Assembly (NCBI GenBank): GCA_964016985.1
Contig: OZ024826.1
Span: 45,856,978 to 45,920,977 of the forward strand
Source: Anodontia alba
Taxonomy: Eukaryota; Mollusca; Bivalvia; Lucinida; Lucinidae
Reading direction: 5' to 3'
DNA length: 64,000 nucleotides
Shown here: piece after piece, positions 1-9,450 of the stretch
Numbering within the stretch: position 1 is the stretch's first letter
Layout of the letters: the number at the start of each line of letters is the position of its first letter
Translations under genes and position numbers: made by a program
The notes under the pieces: generated by a model
Seen by the model: only the letters and a program-made list of their open reading frames with translations
Told to the model about the DNA's origin: nothing
Databases searched by the model: none

Positions 1-1275
1 TCATCATGAATCTTGCTCAAAATGTGTGTCTTGATGATTTCTAGGTCAAGTTCGAAACTGGAACACCTGGGGTCAAAAACTAGGTCACCTGGCCAAATCA
101 GCGTAAAATCTTATCACTCTAGCAGTCACATTTTTCAAGCAATCATCATGAATCTTGCTCAAAAAGTTTGTCTTGATGAGTTCTAGGTCAAGTTCGAAAC
201 TGGGTCACTTGAGGTAAAAAACTAGGCCACCTGGCCAAATCAGCAGAAAACCTTGTTAACACTCTAGCGGTCACATTTTTGAAGCAGTCATCATGATTCT
301 TGCTCAAAATGTTTGTTTTGATGAGTTCTAGGTCAAGTTCGAAACTGGGTCACCTGGGGTCAAAAACTAGGTCACCTGGCCAAATCAGTGGAAAATCTTG
401 TTATCACTCTAGCGGTCACATTTTTGAAGCAATCATCATAAATCTTGCTCAAAATGTTTGTCTTGATGATTTTTAGGTCAAGTTTGAAACTGGGTCACTT
501 GGAGTCAAAAACTACGTCACCGGGCCAAATCAGCAGAAAACTTTGTTAACACTCTAGCAGTCACATGTTTTAAGCAATCATCATGAATCTTGCTCAAAAT
601 GTTTGTCTTGATGATTTTTAGGTCAGGTTCGAAACTGGGTCACATGGGGTCAAAAACTAGGTCACCAGGCCAAATCAGCAGAAAACTGTAAACACTCCAG
701 AGGTCACATTTTTGAAATAATCATCATAAATATTGCTCAAAATGTTTGTCTTGATGAATTCTAGGTCTAGTTTAAAACTGGGTCACTTGATATCAGAAAC
801 TAGTTCACCTGGCCAAATCAAAGGAAAACCTTGTTGATGCTCTAGAGGTCACATTTGTGACGTGATCATCATGATTCTTGCTGAAAATGTTTGTCTTGAT
901 GATTTCAAGGTGATGTATAGTTTTCTGTCCAGTGACTCTTAAGTTTTTCCGTTTAGGTCAGTTTCTCAGTAATTATTGGTCCTACAGAGTGATATTTGGT
1001 ACTTATGAAGTGTTTGTGTTTAGGTCAGTTTCTCAGTAACTATTGCTCCTACAGCCAGTGATACTTAGTACATGCATACATCTTAGCATGGCCTCTTGAG
1101 TGCAGTCATCCATATTTGACGTTGACCTTTATTTCACAGTCCATTAGACATGCTACATTGTCTTACTTGTTAATATAATCATTTTGAACAGAATGTTTGC
1201 CTTGATCAGTTCTAGATCAGGTTCTCAAAGTGCTGTGTTGCTCAGGTGAGCGTTACAGGGCCATCATGGCCCTCT
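1..1275 (+). mobile_element. 3' part of tandem-core bivalve element (Helitron/CvA-like)
   Basis: Positions 1-900 hold about seven direct repeats of about 144 bp, each with 'cttgctcaaaatgtttg' and 'aggtcaagttcgaaactgg'. A unique tail follows and ends in a short hairpin (agggccatcatggccct) before a T-run at 1262-1290. A fuller copy with the 5' end is at 33334-34521. A tandem core of 140-160 bp plus a terminal hairpin recalls the CvA/pearl Helitron-like elements of bivalves; that family assignment is inference. The 5' end lies outside the window. Confidence 0.7.
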
Positions 1276-1294
1276 TGTTTTTTTCTGATAAAAC

Positions 1295-1426
1295 TGTGTT
1301 TTAATCCAGAAGGGTAATTGGCAAATAGTGCAGACCCAGATCAGGCAGACACCGCAGATCAGAGTCTCCACTGTTTGTGAATAGTTTAGCCGTTTTCCAC
1401 TAGGAATATCTAAATCACAAACAGTA
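1295..1426. mobile_element. MITE fragment, family N
   Basis: Contains 'taattggcaaatagtgcag' and the partner arm 'ctccactgtttgtgaatag', the core palindrome of family N. It runs directly into a broken family A copy, so one element probably landed in or beside the other. Confidence 0.5.
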
Positions 1427-1585
1427 TAGATCCAGATCAGTGAAGAAGCCAACTGATCTGGATCTGCACTGTTTGTCATTAAGTATGTGAATTTGCATCA
1501 ACAACTTGGATCAAGTAATCTGATTGGCTGAAAATTAGAAGTTAGTGTGGCATCTTAATTTATTCAGCATGGCAAGGGTTAGTGC
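1427..1585 (+). mobile_element. MITE fragment, family A (right part)
   Basis: Begins inside the central palindrome (gaagaagccaactgatctgg) and carries the rest of family A to the terminal inverted repeat 'ttcagcatggcaagggttag'. The left end is missing. Confidence 0.75.
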
Positions 1586-1798
1586 TGGGCTTGGCTAGGC
1601 TGAACTGGACTCTGTGTCTAGGATGGACTGCAGATATAATCCAGTCTCATGCAAGGGTCAGATAAGCTGTGGATGATGAATTAAGTAAGGCCTGATGATA
1701 ATGATTTACCAAAGTGATAGCTTTATCTTTGAGATAGTATAGATGGACAAAAACAACAACAAAACAAAAAAAACAAACAACAAAAGCAAAGTTATGAA

Positions 1799-2009
1799 TA
1801 CTGTATTAACCCTTAATATTGGGACACATTAACTCATTACCATACTTGCCCTAAAATTTGAACAAGCCCATTTTACTAGCTGTTGGTCAGTCTAACTACT
1901 GATGGATTGAGTGGCAAACAGTCTAGACCCTGATCAGATGCCACATCTGATCTGGGTCGACAATGTTTGCTCAGGCATGTCTGTTCCACTACTTAGGGTT
2001 ATTAAGGTA
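1799..2009 (+). mobile_element. MITE, family B
   Basis: Starts 'ttaacccttaatattggga' and ends 'ccactacttagggttatta'. The interior palindrome (cagtctagaccctgatcaga) is shortened relative to other copies. Confidence 0.65.
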
Positions 2010-2077
2010 AATGGAGTTTAATAAAAAAAAGTATATAGGCCAGTAAGTGTCAGTCTTTATCATATTCTAACTGGTCT

Positions 2078-2270
2078 AAGTGCCTTAGTTGGTAGAAACA
2101 TTTGCCTTCAGATCTGGAGGTTGCGGTTTCGAATTCCAGCTAGATTTCCTATAATTTATCTTAAGGAAGTTCACCGTAAGGAAGAATGGCTAGGACTGGT
2201 TACACCGGGGTAAATAAGGTAACCACCATGAGGGATGGACTGGTTCCAGTTTATGCCTGATCATGTGGTT
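2078..2270 (+). mobile_element. tRNA-derived SINE, diverged
   Basis: Has a polymerase III promoter-like pair: an A-box-like 'ccttagttggtag' at about 2090 and a B-box-like 'ggtttcgaattcc' at about 2135. No intact tRNA cloverleaf can be drawn, so it is read as a SINE head with a non-tRNA body, not a tRNA gene. Confidence 0.5.
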
Positions 2271-2363
2271 CCTTTGAATAGCACAATTTACATCATTATA
2301 TGCACTTTCATTGATAATTTTAAAGAAAATTTTATGTAAATTGAAGCTCATTTATTTGCAGAT

Positions 2364-2572
2364 AGTTTACCCTGAAAGGGCTAATCACAACAGCAGCAGA
2401 ATGGCATTGATTTTAAAGAGAAATCTAGGCTTAACATTTCATGTGAATTGTCTGCCTAGCAGACAATTCACATGGAATGTCAAGTCTTATTTTCTCTGAA
2501 AAAGAATAATAATAAATTAGAATGTTGTCTGCTACAATTTTGCTTAGCACTTTAAGGGTTTACTTACTTTGA
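2364..2572. mobile_element. MITE, family E'
   Basis: Arms 'catttcatgtgaattgtctg' and 'cagacaattcacatggaatg' face each other about 2430-2480, flanked by 'cagcagaatg' and 'tgctacaattttgcttagc'. It lies about 55 bp upstream of a SLAIN exon, inside the intron. Confidence 0.65.
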
Positions 2573-2627
2573 ACAGATACAACACAGTACAAATAATCTA
2601 AAATCTCTATTTTATTGTATTTTTCAG

Positions 2628-2741
2628 AGGGCATGAATAGACGAAATAGTCATCAAAGTAATAATTCACTAGATTCTGATCACAGCAGTCCCCCAGATAG
2701 TCCCTATGGTAGTAGTCAACATTTAAATCCCCCAAATACAG
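2628..2741 (+). CDS. SLAIN-motif protein, internal exon 1 of window
   Basis: A 114-bp exon between acceptor 'ttgtatttttcag' and donor 'gtatgt'. It starts with two bases of a split codon and ends with one, so both borders are phase 1. It encodes a Ser/Asn/Pro-rich peptide with 'NSLDSDHSSPPDSPYG'. Low-complexity serine-rich stretches with 'SLDS' are usual upstream of the conserved C-terminal half of SLAIN1/2. The assignment rests on the in-frame join to the next exons, because this peptide alone is not diagnostic. Upstream exons and the start codon are outside the window. Confidence 0.75.
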
Positions 2742-2929
2742 GTATGTTTTGAACTAAATATCATATTAATGAGATAAAACTGTTACACCTTTTGATGTTG
2801 GGTAATCACTATACACCCATCACACGCACTTGGACCCCCATATACTCCGGGTACTTGTTTCCTCAAGATACAGGATGGTACACACAGAGAAATATTTGAC
2901 AGTTTGGTACATTGTACATTTGTGTTTAA

Positions 2930-3900
2930 GTTTATATAGCTATATCATCAAGATCTTTTTAGCAATTTAATTTATATTTTACATGACGGTAGATATAGGT
3001 CTAGAGTTTTACTCAGCATGATCCCCACCCTGGGATATGACCTTGAAGTCAAGGTCACAGACTTTCATATAAAAGTAAAAATGTTTGCATTGAAGTTTAT
3101 ATAGCTGTATCATCAAGATCTTTTGTTGAATTTCATTATTCCCCAACCGATAGGTTTAGGGGATATAGCTATCAATATGGAATCCATCCATCTGTCCATC
3201 CATCTGTCTGTCCATTGATGCATTATTGTGCACCCCATAACTCCTATACACTTTGAGCTATTTTTCATGAAACTTTGTCAGGTTGTAGAGGACATTGAGT
3301 AGGGGTGTTGGGTACAAGAATGACAACTCTAACTGACTATGAGTTATCTCCCCTAGTCTCTGTAAATTGTAAAATTTTGTGCGAACCATAGCTTTAAAAC
3401 CATTTAAGATATTTTCATGATACTTCACCAAAATGTAGAGGACATTGAGTAGGCATATCACATCCAAGAATGACAACTCTAACTAACTCCATTCTGGAGT
3501 TATCTCCCTTGAATTTTTAAATCTTGTGTGGTCAATAACGCTAAAAATTCTTTAAGATATTTTTGTGATACTTTACCAATATTTAGAGGACATTGAGAAG
3601 GCGTGTCATATCAAATTTTATATAGCTATATTATCAAGACCCTTTTGTTGGTTTCATTAATATTAAGCATGAATATATATGTAGGTCTAAAGTTTTTCCC
3701 GGCACCATCCCCAAGTTGGGGCATGGCTTTTAAGTCAAGGTCACAGACTTTTCATACAAATGTCATTTTTGCTTGTATTATAAAGACTGATTGATTTCAC
3801 TGGTATATGGTGATAGTCATAGGGCTAAAGTTTTATTTAGCTCAATCCCTGCACCTGTGCCTGACCTTTGAGATCAAGGTCAAGAGCTTCATATAATGTG
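2930..3900. repeat. Diverged direct repeats in SLAIN intron
   Basis: Two interleaved repeat types occur: 'atatagctatatcatcaag' with 'aaggtcacagactttcatat' (about 2935, 3090, 3620, 3700), and 'gaggacattgagtag' with 'caagaatgacaactctaact' (about 3290, 3440). They read as old tandem-core transposon remnants. No coding signal. Confidence 0.5.
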
Positions 3901-4044
3901 TGATTAAATTCTTTCAATATTATAGCATACAACTGCCATCTCCAGAGTCAAAGCTACAAACTTTGTGCTCTTTAAAAAATGGTGGTAATGCTGGTCGGGG
4001 GGTATATGTGCCCTACTGGGCACTTTGTCTAGTATTGAATATAG

Positions 4045-4230
4045 ATTACAGCAAGCGTCCTAAAATTTTGAACTCTTTATTTCATACTTTTTGGGCCAGA
4101 CTTTTTCTTTTATGCAGTTGTTTCTTAAAATACTTAGTGGAATGACAAACAGTGTAGACCCTGATCAGAGCAGTCTGATCTGGGTCTACACTGTTTGCAT
4201 ATGCCATTTTGTCAGACACCTAAGAAAACA
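4045..4230. mobile_element. MITE, family U
   Basis: Contains the short palindrome around 'gatcagagcagtctgatc' flanked by 'cagtgtagaccct' and 'gggtctacactgtttgc', with outer 'gtcctaaaattttgaac'. Related copies are near 25405, 37773 and 46137. Confidence 0.55.
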
Positions 4231-4639
4231 TGAGACTGACAAAAGCTGGGCGTAATACATGTGGTGGAGTGGTTGTTTTTTCGAGTGGTCATAACAGCGG
4301 AATTTTACTGTAGCCGTGGATGACATTTCTCAGAAGCTAGGGTTTGGTATTGCATGCAGATTCCATTAAAGTAGGATTTGTTATTGCATACAAAATTCAT
4401 ATGAAATGTCAAATCCTATGTTCTTGTAAAAGTGTGAAATATATCAATATCATCTGCTGATTTTTGTCAAATGGATGCCTTAAAGGTTAGAGTATGTGCA
4501 ATTTCATTTGACTTTTGTCATAAAAAAAAAAGATAGAGGAAATAATATATATATAATATATATGAGCAGCCATCATATAAAAATCAGTTTTAAGGCATTG
4601 CAGTTCTTTGTTTGTGTATCAGTGGTTTCATATGTTGTG

Positions 4640-4840
4640 TTATGTCCCCCCAAACACCCCCACACCCCCCCCACCCCCACACACCTATGGGGAGGAGGAC
4701 ATATTTTTGGTGCAGATCCTGTTGGCGGTGTCAACGTTGGCGTTGGCATCGGCGGACATATTTTTTTTGCAGATCCTGTTGGTGGTGTCAACGTGGGCAT
4801 CCGCATCACTCTTTCTTTTCTGCACAATAGATTGTTAACC
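4640..4840 (+). repeat. C-rich tract and 57-bp tandem duplication
   Basis: A (CCCCA)-rich run at 4646-4682 is followed by two copies of a unit with 'gcagatcctgttggcggtgt' (starting near 4697 and 4754). The open frames here come from low-complexity sequence and are not taken as genes. Confidence 0.6.
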
Positions 4841-5211
4841 AGTGGTTGGATTCCTACTGAATTTTCATGGATAAATAATTGGGACATAACAAAGAACTGA
4901 TAAGTTTTAGGTGACCTTGACCTAGTTTTCAAGTTCATAGCAGTAGAAAAACTGAAAATTTGTGGGGTGGGGACAGCTTTCTCTGAAAACACTGATACTA
5001 ATTTGTTCTGTCATTGTTTGATCCTCATTTCTTTCATTTGTTGACTCAGGAAAGCTGTGCTGTATGATTTTTGCATTTCCTGGATAAACTTATATTTTTG
5101 ATTGCAAGATGTATATGTTTATTAAAACTACAGATGCTCTTCTGTACTTCAGCACCTGTTCTTGACCTATTGCTGGCATACTTTCTCATAATGCAGCTTG
5201 TGTTTTTTCAG

Positions 5212-5341
5212 GTCGTTCAAATCTACGAGGTAGTTTGCCGAATGTATCAAGACTTATTCCACATACACAACACCATGCAAGTGATTCTAGTTTAGCTGAT
5301 CATCAATATGAAGATTACCCCCCTGATCCAAGATATAATAG
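5212..5341 (+). CDS. SLAIN-motif protein, internal exon 2 of window
   Basis: A 130-bp exon between acceptor 'cttgtgttttttcag' and donor 'gtaagt', entering in phase 1 and leaving in phase 2. The peptide begins GRSNLRGSLPNVSRLI, which matches the conserved 'S-K-L-R-R-S-L-P-N-L-S-R' block of vertebrate SLAIN1/2. It continues with a Ser/Asp and acidic Tyr/Pro-rich tail (YEDYPPDP). SLAIN proteins ride growing microtubule plus ends, binding EB proteins, CLASPs and ch-TOG, and promote polymerisation. This block is the main reason for the family call. Confidence 0.85.
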
Positions 5342-5448
5342 GTAAGTCATAGCTCTAGATAGCCCTGAGGACAAAAGAAACTTCAATTTATTTATCCTTG
5401 GACAAGGACTTCATTGCTCTATCTAAGACGAGTAACCAGATCATGAGA

Positions 5449-5567
5449 TATGTATTTTTCTTATTTCTTGAAGAAAACATATGTTGTAGGTACTCATTAG
5501 AAGTGCCTCAGTGAGGCACTTCTAATGAGTACCCACAGCATATATTTTCTTTGAGAAATAAGAAACA
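5449..5567. mobile_element. Hairpin MITE, family C
   Basis: Near-perfect palindrome: 'ttttcttatttcttgaag' on the left and 'ctttgagaaataagaaac' on the right, meeting at 'tgcctcagtgaggca' (about 5508-5522). Confidence 0.8.
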
Positions 5568-5860
5568 TGTCAATTTATGGGCAAATAAATCATGGTTGGA
5601 CAAGTGGGTCATTCTTTGAGAAATAGGAAACGTCAATTTTCGGGCAAATAAATCATGGTTGGACAAGTGGGTCATTCTTTGAGAAATAGGAAATGCCAAT
5701 TTTCGGGCAAATAAATCATGGTTGGACAAGTGGGTCACTCTGAGAAATAGGTAACGTCAATTTTCGGGCAAATAGATCATGTTCGGACAAGTGGGTCATT
5801 CTTTGAGAAATAAGAAACATCAATTTTCGGGAAAATAAATAATGGCTGGATAAGTGGATT
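5555..5860. repeat. 62-bp minisatellite grown from a MITE arm
   Basis: About five direct copies of a unit with 'ctttgagaaata', 'ttttcgggcaaataaatc' and 'atggttggacaagtgggtc' (junctions near 5606, 5669, 5731, 5791). The first unit is the right arm of the adjoining family C hairpin. Confidence 0.75.
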
Positions 5861-6035
5861 TTGACTATTTACTTTTCAGTGGACAAGCAATAAAATTTGA
5901 TGATTCAACAACTCTGTTTAAGAGAACAAAGAAGGCTCTGATTCTTGTAGTTTGATCTGGACATATATTAGCTGCATCTGGCAAAAGGCCCTTTCCTGTA
6001 ATATAGCTGCATAGTTGTCATTTTTTTTTTTTTTT

Positions 6036-6245
6036 TTTATGCCCCCGGGGGCATATAGTTTTTCGGTTTTCCGTATGTAGGTACATGCGTACGTGCGTAC
6101 AAATGTACACCCATTTGTATGAATGTGTGTACGTTCATACGTACATGATCCTGTTAGATTCAGGTTTAGGCATTTGTACCAGTAGAATTTTGCAGTTTTA
6201 TAGTCAGGTACCTCACAGCGGGGCCATCCGTGTACTGTGGACACA
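6036..6245. mobile_element. Element fragment with TTATGCCCCC end (family T-like)
   Basis: After a T-run (6020-6038) comes 'tatgcccccgggggcata', followed by GTAC-rich sequence near 6075-6150. It resembles the ends of family T at 21696 and 32380. Confidence 0.4.
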
Positions 6246-6592
6246 TTTCTAGTTTACCAAAAAGTCAGGGTGACCAGTTTTCCAAACATAATTGTCACAC
6301 CTGTTTTAGCATTGGTGACATAGGCATGCAAGTTTCCATCTGTTCATTCGTCCATTCTTCCATGTACTTATGTCTAACCTAGCATCCACCTTAGCATTCA
6401 CCGTAGTGTCCACCCAAGCATCCACCCTAAATCAATGCTACAAACTGTAAAACTTTACAGTTAGTTTCACTTCACTGATTGTTTTATCTCACTGAGCTAA
6501 ACTAAGATGACAACTCTCACTTTTCTGGTGCTTGTTTTCACATTTTAGTATTTTAGTATACAGGTGCAACATAAACTGGGACAAAGTTCTTT

Positions 6593-7121
6593 ATACAGTC
6601 AACCCTCTTTATACCGACACTCGATACAACGACAAAATTCGTTATAATGACAATTTGAATGTCACAAAACATTCGCTCAAGAGCTCAAGAGGTGACGGTT
6701 AATGAGAAATTATGCAAAAACTTGGCATAATATCTTCAAGCAACATATGTTCTGGATATTTGTTAGAGGCAATTTTAACAAATATCCAAAACATATATTC
6801 TGTGAGGAAATAAGAATAAAACAAGGCCTTTCTTAATCCGCTGATTCGAGAAGGGCAGTTGTCAGCTTCTGGCAGAAGAATGTGCACAATACTGGTTAAC
6901 CGCTTAGAGGACTAAGCCTGCCCATTAAATATGTTGTTAGGGAAAAACTGACCGCACTCGACATGACCCCATTGGGTTGACTGGGCCATAAAACCTCAAC
7001 ACAAACAAAGGCCTTTCTTACATATCATTCTGTCCATTAAGGATTCTTTACAACAGCAAATTCATTATAATGGCAACATTTTTGGGAACAAATGCTGTCA
7101 TTGTAATGAGGGTTCACTGTA
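6593..7121. mobile_element. MITE with CAGTCAACCCTC ends, carrying a nested SINE
   Basis: Left end 'atacagtcaaccctcttta' and right end 'aatgagggttcactgtat' are inverted, each next to TA, as in Tc1/mariner-type MITEs. Inside are a family C-like hairpin (about 6730-6820) and a SINE with its own target duplication, so this MITE is older than the SINE. Confidence 0.7.
6836..7007 (+). mobile_element. 5'-truncated SINE L with 13-bp target duplication
   Basis: The body has 'aagggcagttgtcag', 'tggttaaccgcttagagga' and the tail 'ctcaacacaaacaa'. Both sides carry the same 13 bases, aaggcctttctta, at 6823-6835 and 7008-7020. A 5' truncation with a target duplication of this length is the mark of LINE-driven retrotransposition. 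Confidence 0.85.
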
Positions 7122-7300
7122 TTTTCTTCTAGGCTGTTTTGACAGTCAGTTTCAAAATAGGTGATTTTACACTGTTTGATATCCTTACCATGTGGTGACA
7201 TGAAATTATGCAAAAAAAAACAAACAACAAAAAACAGCCATTATTTTAATGAGATCATTCTAATTAGTAGTAACAACATATGTTTTAACTTCATAATACA

Positions 7301-7461
7301 TTAACCTATAGATAATGTGCTATTCTATTCTGTTTTCACACCTTCCACAGAAAAAACGACCTTTCAGTCGTTAATTAAAGTCTTAAACCAGAAGGTCCCT
7401 TAGGCAGTTACCTGTGTGACGTAACTCTTCCCGCTCAATTGACCACGTGTCAGTTTCTTTT
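7301..7461 (+). repeat. Left 161-bp inverted arm
   Basis: This arm matches the reverse complement of 13587-13745 almost base for base; the only gap I see is two bases near 7377. Landmarks are 'cacaccttccacag', 'gacctttcagtcgttaat' and 'cgctcaattgaccacgtg'. Confidence 0.9.
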
Positions 7462-7974
7462 CTGTGGACAAAGAAATTCAACAAGGATTATTTACCTGTG
7501 ATAGAAATTTGGATTATTTCTTTCCTCATGGATAAATTTATGTATCCTTGTGTTTCTTTTGTTTATTTATCACTCCTTTCACTTTCTGTGTTATTATTTA
7601 AAATTTTCAATTTTCGATTTCATGTATTTTTGACTGGTCTTTTTCCACATGCGTTTTGGCGACTCTCGCTATTCGGCACAACGCTCGTGCGCGATCGGTT
7701 CGATAGTCGTGTTTATATATGCAGAATATTTTTGTTCTTTTCGTTCCAGGTTATTCAGCAATTACGATATGTTTTTCCTGGACTTTTGTTTGCAGAGATC
7801 TTCAGTTGGCTAAAGATTCTCATGGTGGAGAAGCTGATTGTAAAGAACTTGTCAACCCTTGATGGGTTATAAGACAATTCTTTACTGATGGGAGCCCCAC
7901 CCCATATGGCTATACTGCCGGGGTAAGACCCATCAAGGTGGCATCTTTGGGTACTAAGTATCCTATAAAGTCTA

Positions 7975-8227
7975 AGTCCACCAGTCACCAGTCATCCAGT
8001 CACCAGTCACCAGTCAACCAGGCACCAGTCAATCAGCTTCACCAGTCACCAGTCAATCAGGTGCCAGTCAACCAGGCACCAGTCACCAGTCATCCAGGTG
8101 CCAGTCAACCAGGCACCAGTCACCAGTCACCAGTCACCCAGTCACCAGTCACCAGTCACCCAGTCACCAGTCACCAGTCACCAGTCACCAGTCACCGATC
8201 AACCAGGCACCAGTCAACTAGTCTCCA
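7975..8227 (+). repeat. CAGTCACC minisatellite
   Basis: Short units of 'cagtcac', 'cagtcaaccaggcac' and 'cagtcatccag' are repeated for about 250 bp. The open frame across it (SHQSPVNQ-type repeats) is a by-product of the repeat. Confidence 0.9.
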
Positions 8228-8264
8228 GTCAATTATTTAATTATTTTCTGGAAAGACTTAGTTT

Positions 8265-8690
8265 CTGACATAGTTCACCGGACAAAATAGTCACGTATAC
8301 TAACTTCCGGTCATTATGTCTAATTATTAAAAAAATTTTTCACTGGGCAAAGTATCAGTAATATTTCTGATACTTATACCCGGTCATATTATTATATTAT
8401 TTCTGATTTTTCACCAGGCAAACTTTTACAGAAAGTGTCTGGTCAATTTTTGCCTAATAATTAATTATCTTCGGGAAAAAGTTTCGAATACTTGTGCCCG
8501 CTCAGTTTTCATATATAATCTCCCTTTTTCATCGGACTAGAGTTACGAATACTACTATCCGATCAATTTGTCAAATTACTTGTAACTTTACAGGGCAACA
8601 GTTACGAATATTAGTGTCCGGTCATTGTGTCGGGTAACTAGTGTCAAAATAATGATTACTAATTCCCGAACAATCTATTATCGTTCATAG
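8265..8690 (+). repeat. Tandem hairpin units (60-75 bp), first block
   Basis: Seven units share the plan CGGGCA...agttacgaatactagtg...CCCGGTCA, so each unit folds on itself. The right-hand 'GGTCA'-type ends fall near 8305, 8379, 8448, 8509, 8568, 8626 and 8680. Changes in one arm are often matched in the other (ccgga/tccgg, gggc/cccgg, ccagg/ctgg, cgga/tccg), so pairing is kept while sequence drifts. Confidence 0.75.
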
Positions 8691-8727
8691 AGCTCCATTC
8701 ACGTTTAAGTCAATGGATATAGGTTAT

Positions 8728-9046
8728 TAAGCATACATGCCATATCTCACACTGTGAGATAAAATCTCACAGAATTTGGCCCATCTGGAAGGCAATTCCC
8801 AAAAAAAATTCAAATCTCACAGAATTTTCAGACCATTATACAACAGATTTTTATGAAGAAATAAACATATATCACACACTGTTGTGGTTTTCACAAGCTC
8901 CTTATATGAGTTAAAAGACTTTAGACTATATTGGGAGAGCTTCAAAGTGATGTTTAAGAAAATCTCACAGAATTTTGTCAAATCTCCCTTAAAATTTTGC
9001 CTTATCTCACAGATTTTAATCCACAGCTTATGGCATGTATGATTAA
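8728..9046. mobile_element. MITE inserted in the hairpin array
   Basis: Ends 'gcatacatgccatatct' and 'cttatggcatgtatgatt' are inverted. The interior repeats 'aaatctcacagaatttt' three times. It interrupts the tandem hairpin units, which resume after about 9190. Confidence 0.7.
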
Positions 9047-9189
9047 GTGAAATACATAATAACTTTTTATACAAAAAAATTCTGTACAGTCTTTCCCAAA
9101 TCAGACTAGAATTTTTAATATTCCATTGACTTATTATAGGTGTGTAATTCCATTAATATTTTAAATTAACTTATGTTTTATCTCTTTTA

Positions 9190-9450
9190 TCCGCTAGAAA
9201 GAGTTAAACTTCCGACTATAACAAAATTCTTACCGGGCAGCAGTTCGTAGACTAGTGCCAGGTCATTCAAATGATGTTTTATCTTTAATTCGCTAGAAAG
9301 CGGTTAAATTCCGGCTCTAACGAAAATTTCATCGGGAGGCACTTCGTAGAGTAGTGCCAGGTCATTCTAACGAAATTCCACCGGGCAGTAGTTTCGTAGA
9401 CTTTGTGTCGGATTACTAGTGTGCGAGTAGTAGTCACTAGTACTCGCTCA
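9190..9450 (+). repeat. Tandem hairpin units, second block
   Basis: The same plan as the first block returns: 'cgggcagcagttcgtagac...gccaggtca' (to about 9268), a second unit to about 9364, then a third with divergent end 'gtgtcgga'. It closes with a hairpin gcgagta/tactcgc at 9423-9429/9441-9447. Between units lies 'tctctttt..cgctagaaagag', itself a small hairpin. Confidence 0.7.

Noticed and set aside
4496..4992. Overlapping open frames of 134 and 139 codons on opposite strands
   Set aside because: Produced by the C-rich tract and a 57-bp duplication; the two frames mirror each other's repeats.
7447..7872. 141-codon open frame at the left of the 6.1-kb TTAA element
   Set aside because: Hydrophobic, T-rich composition and no family resemblance. 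Part of it reads through the terminal arm, which is non-coding in the 237-bp relative.
7863..7980. Short peptide with a TDGSPTPYGYTAGV-like stretch, reminiscent of an RNase H strand
   Set aside because: Too short, a stop precedes it, and it runs into the CAGTCACC minisatellite. No neighbouring reverse transcriptase motifs are seen.
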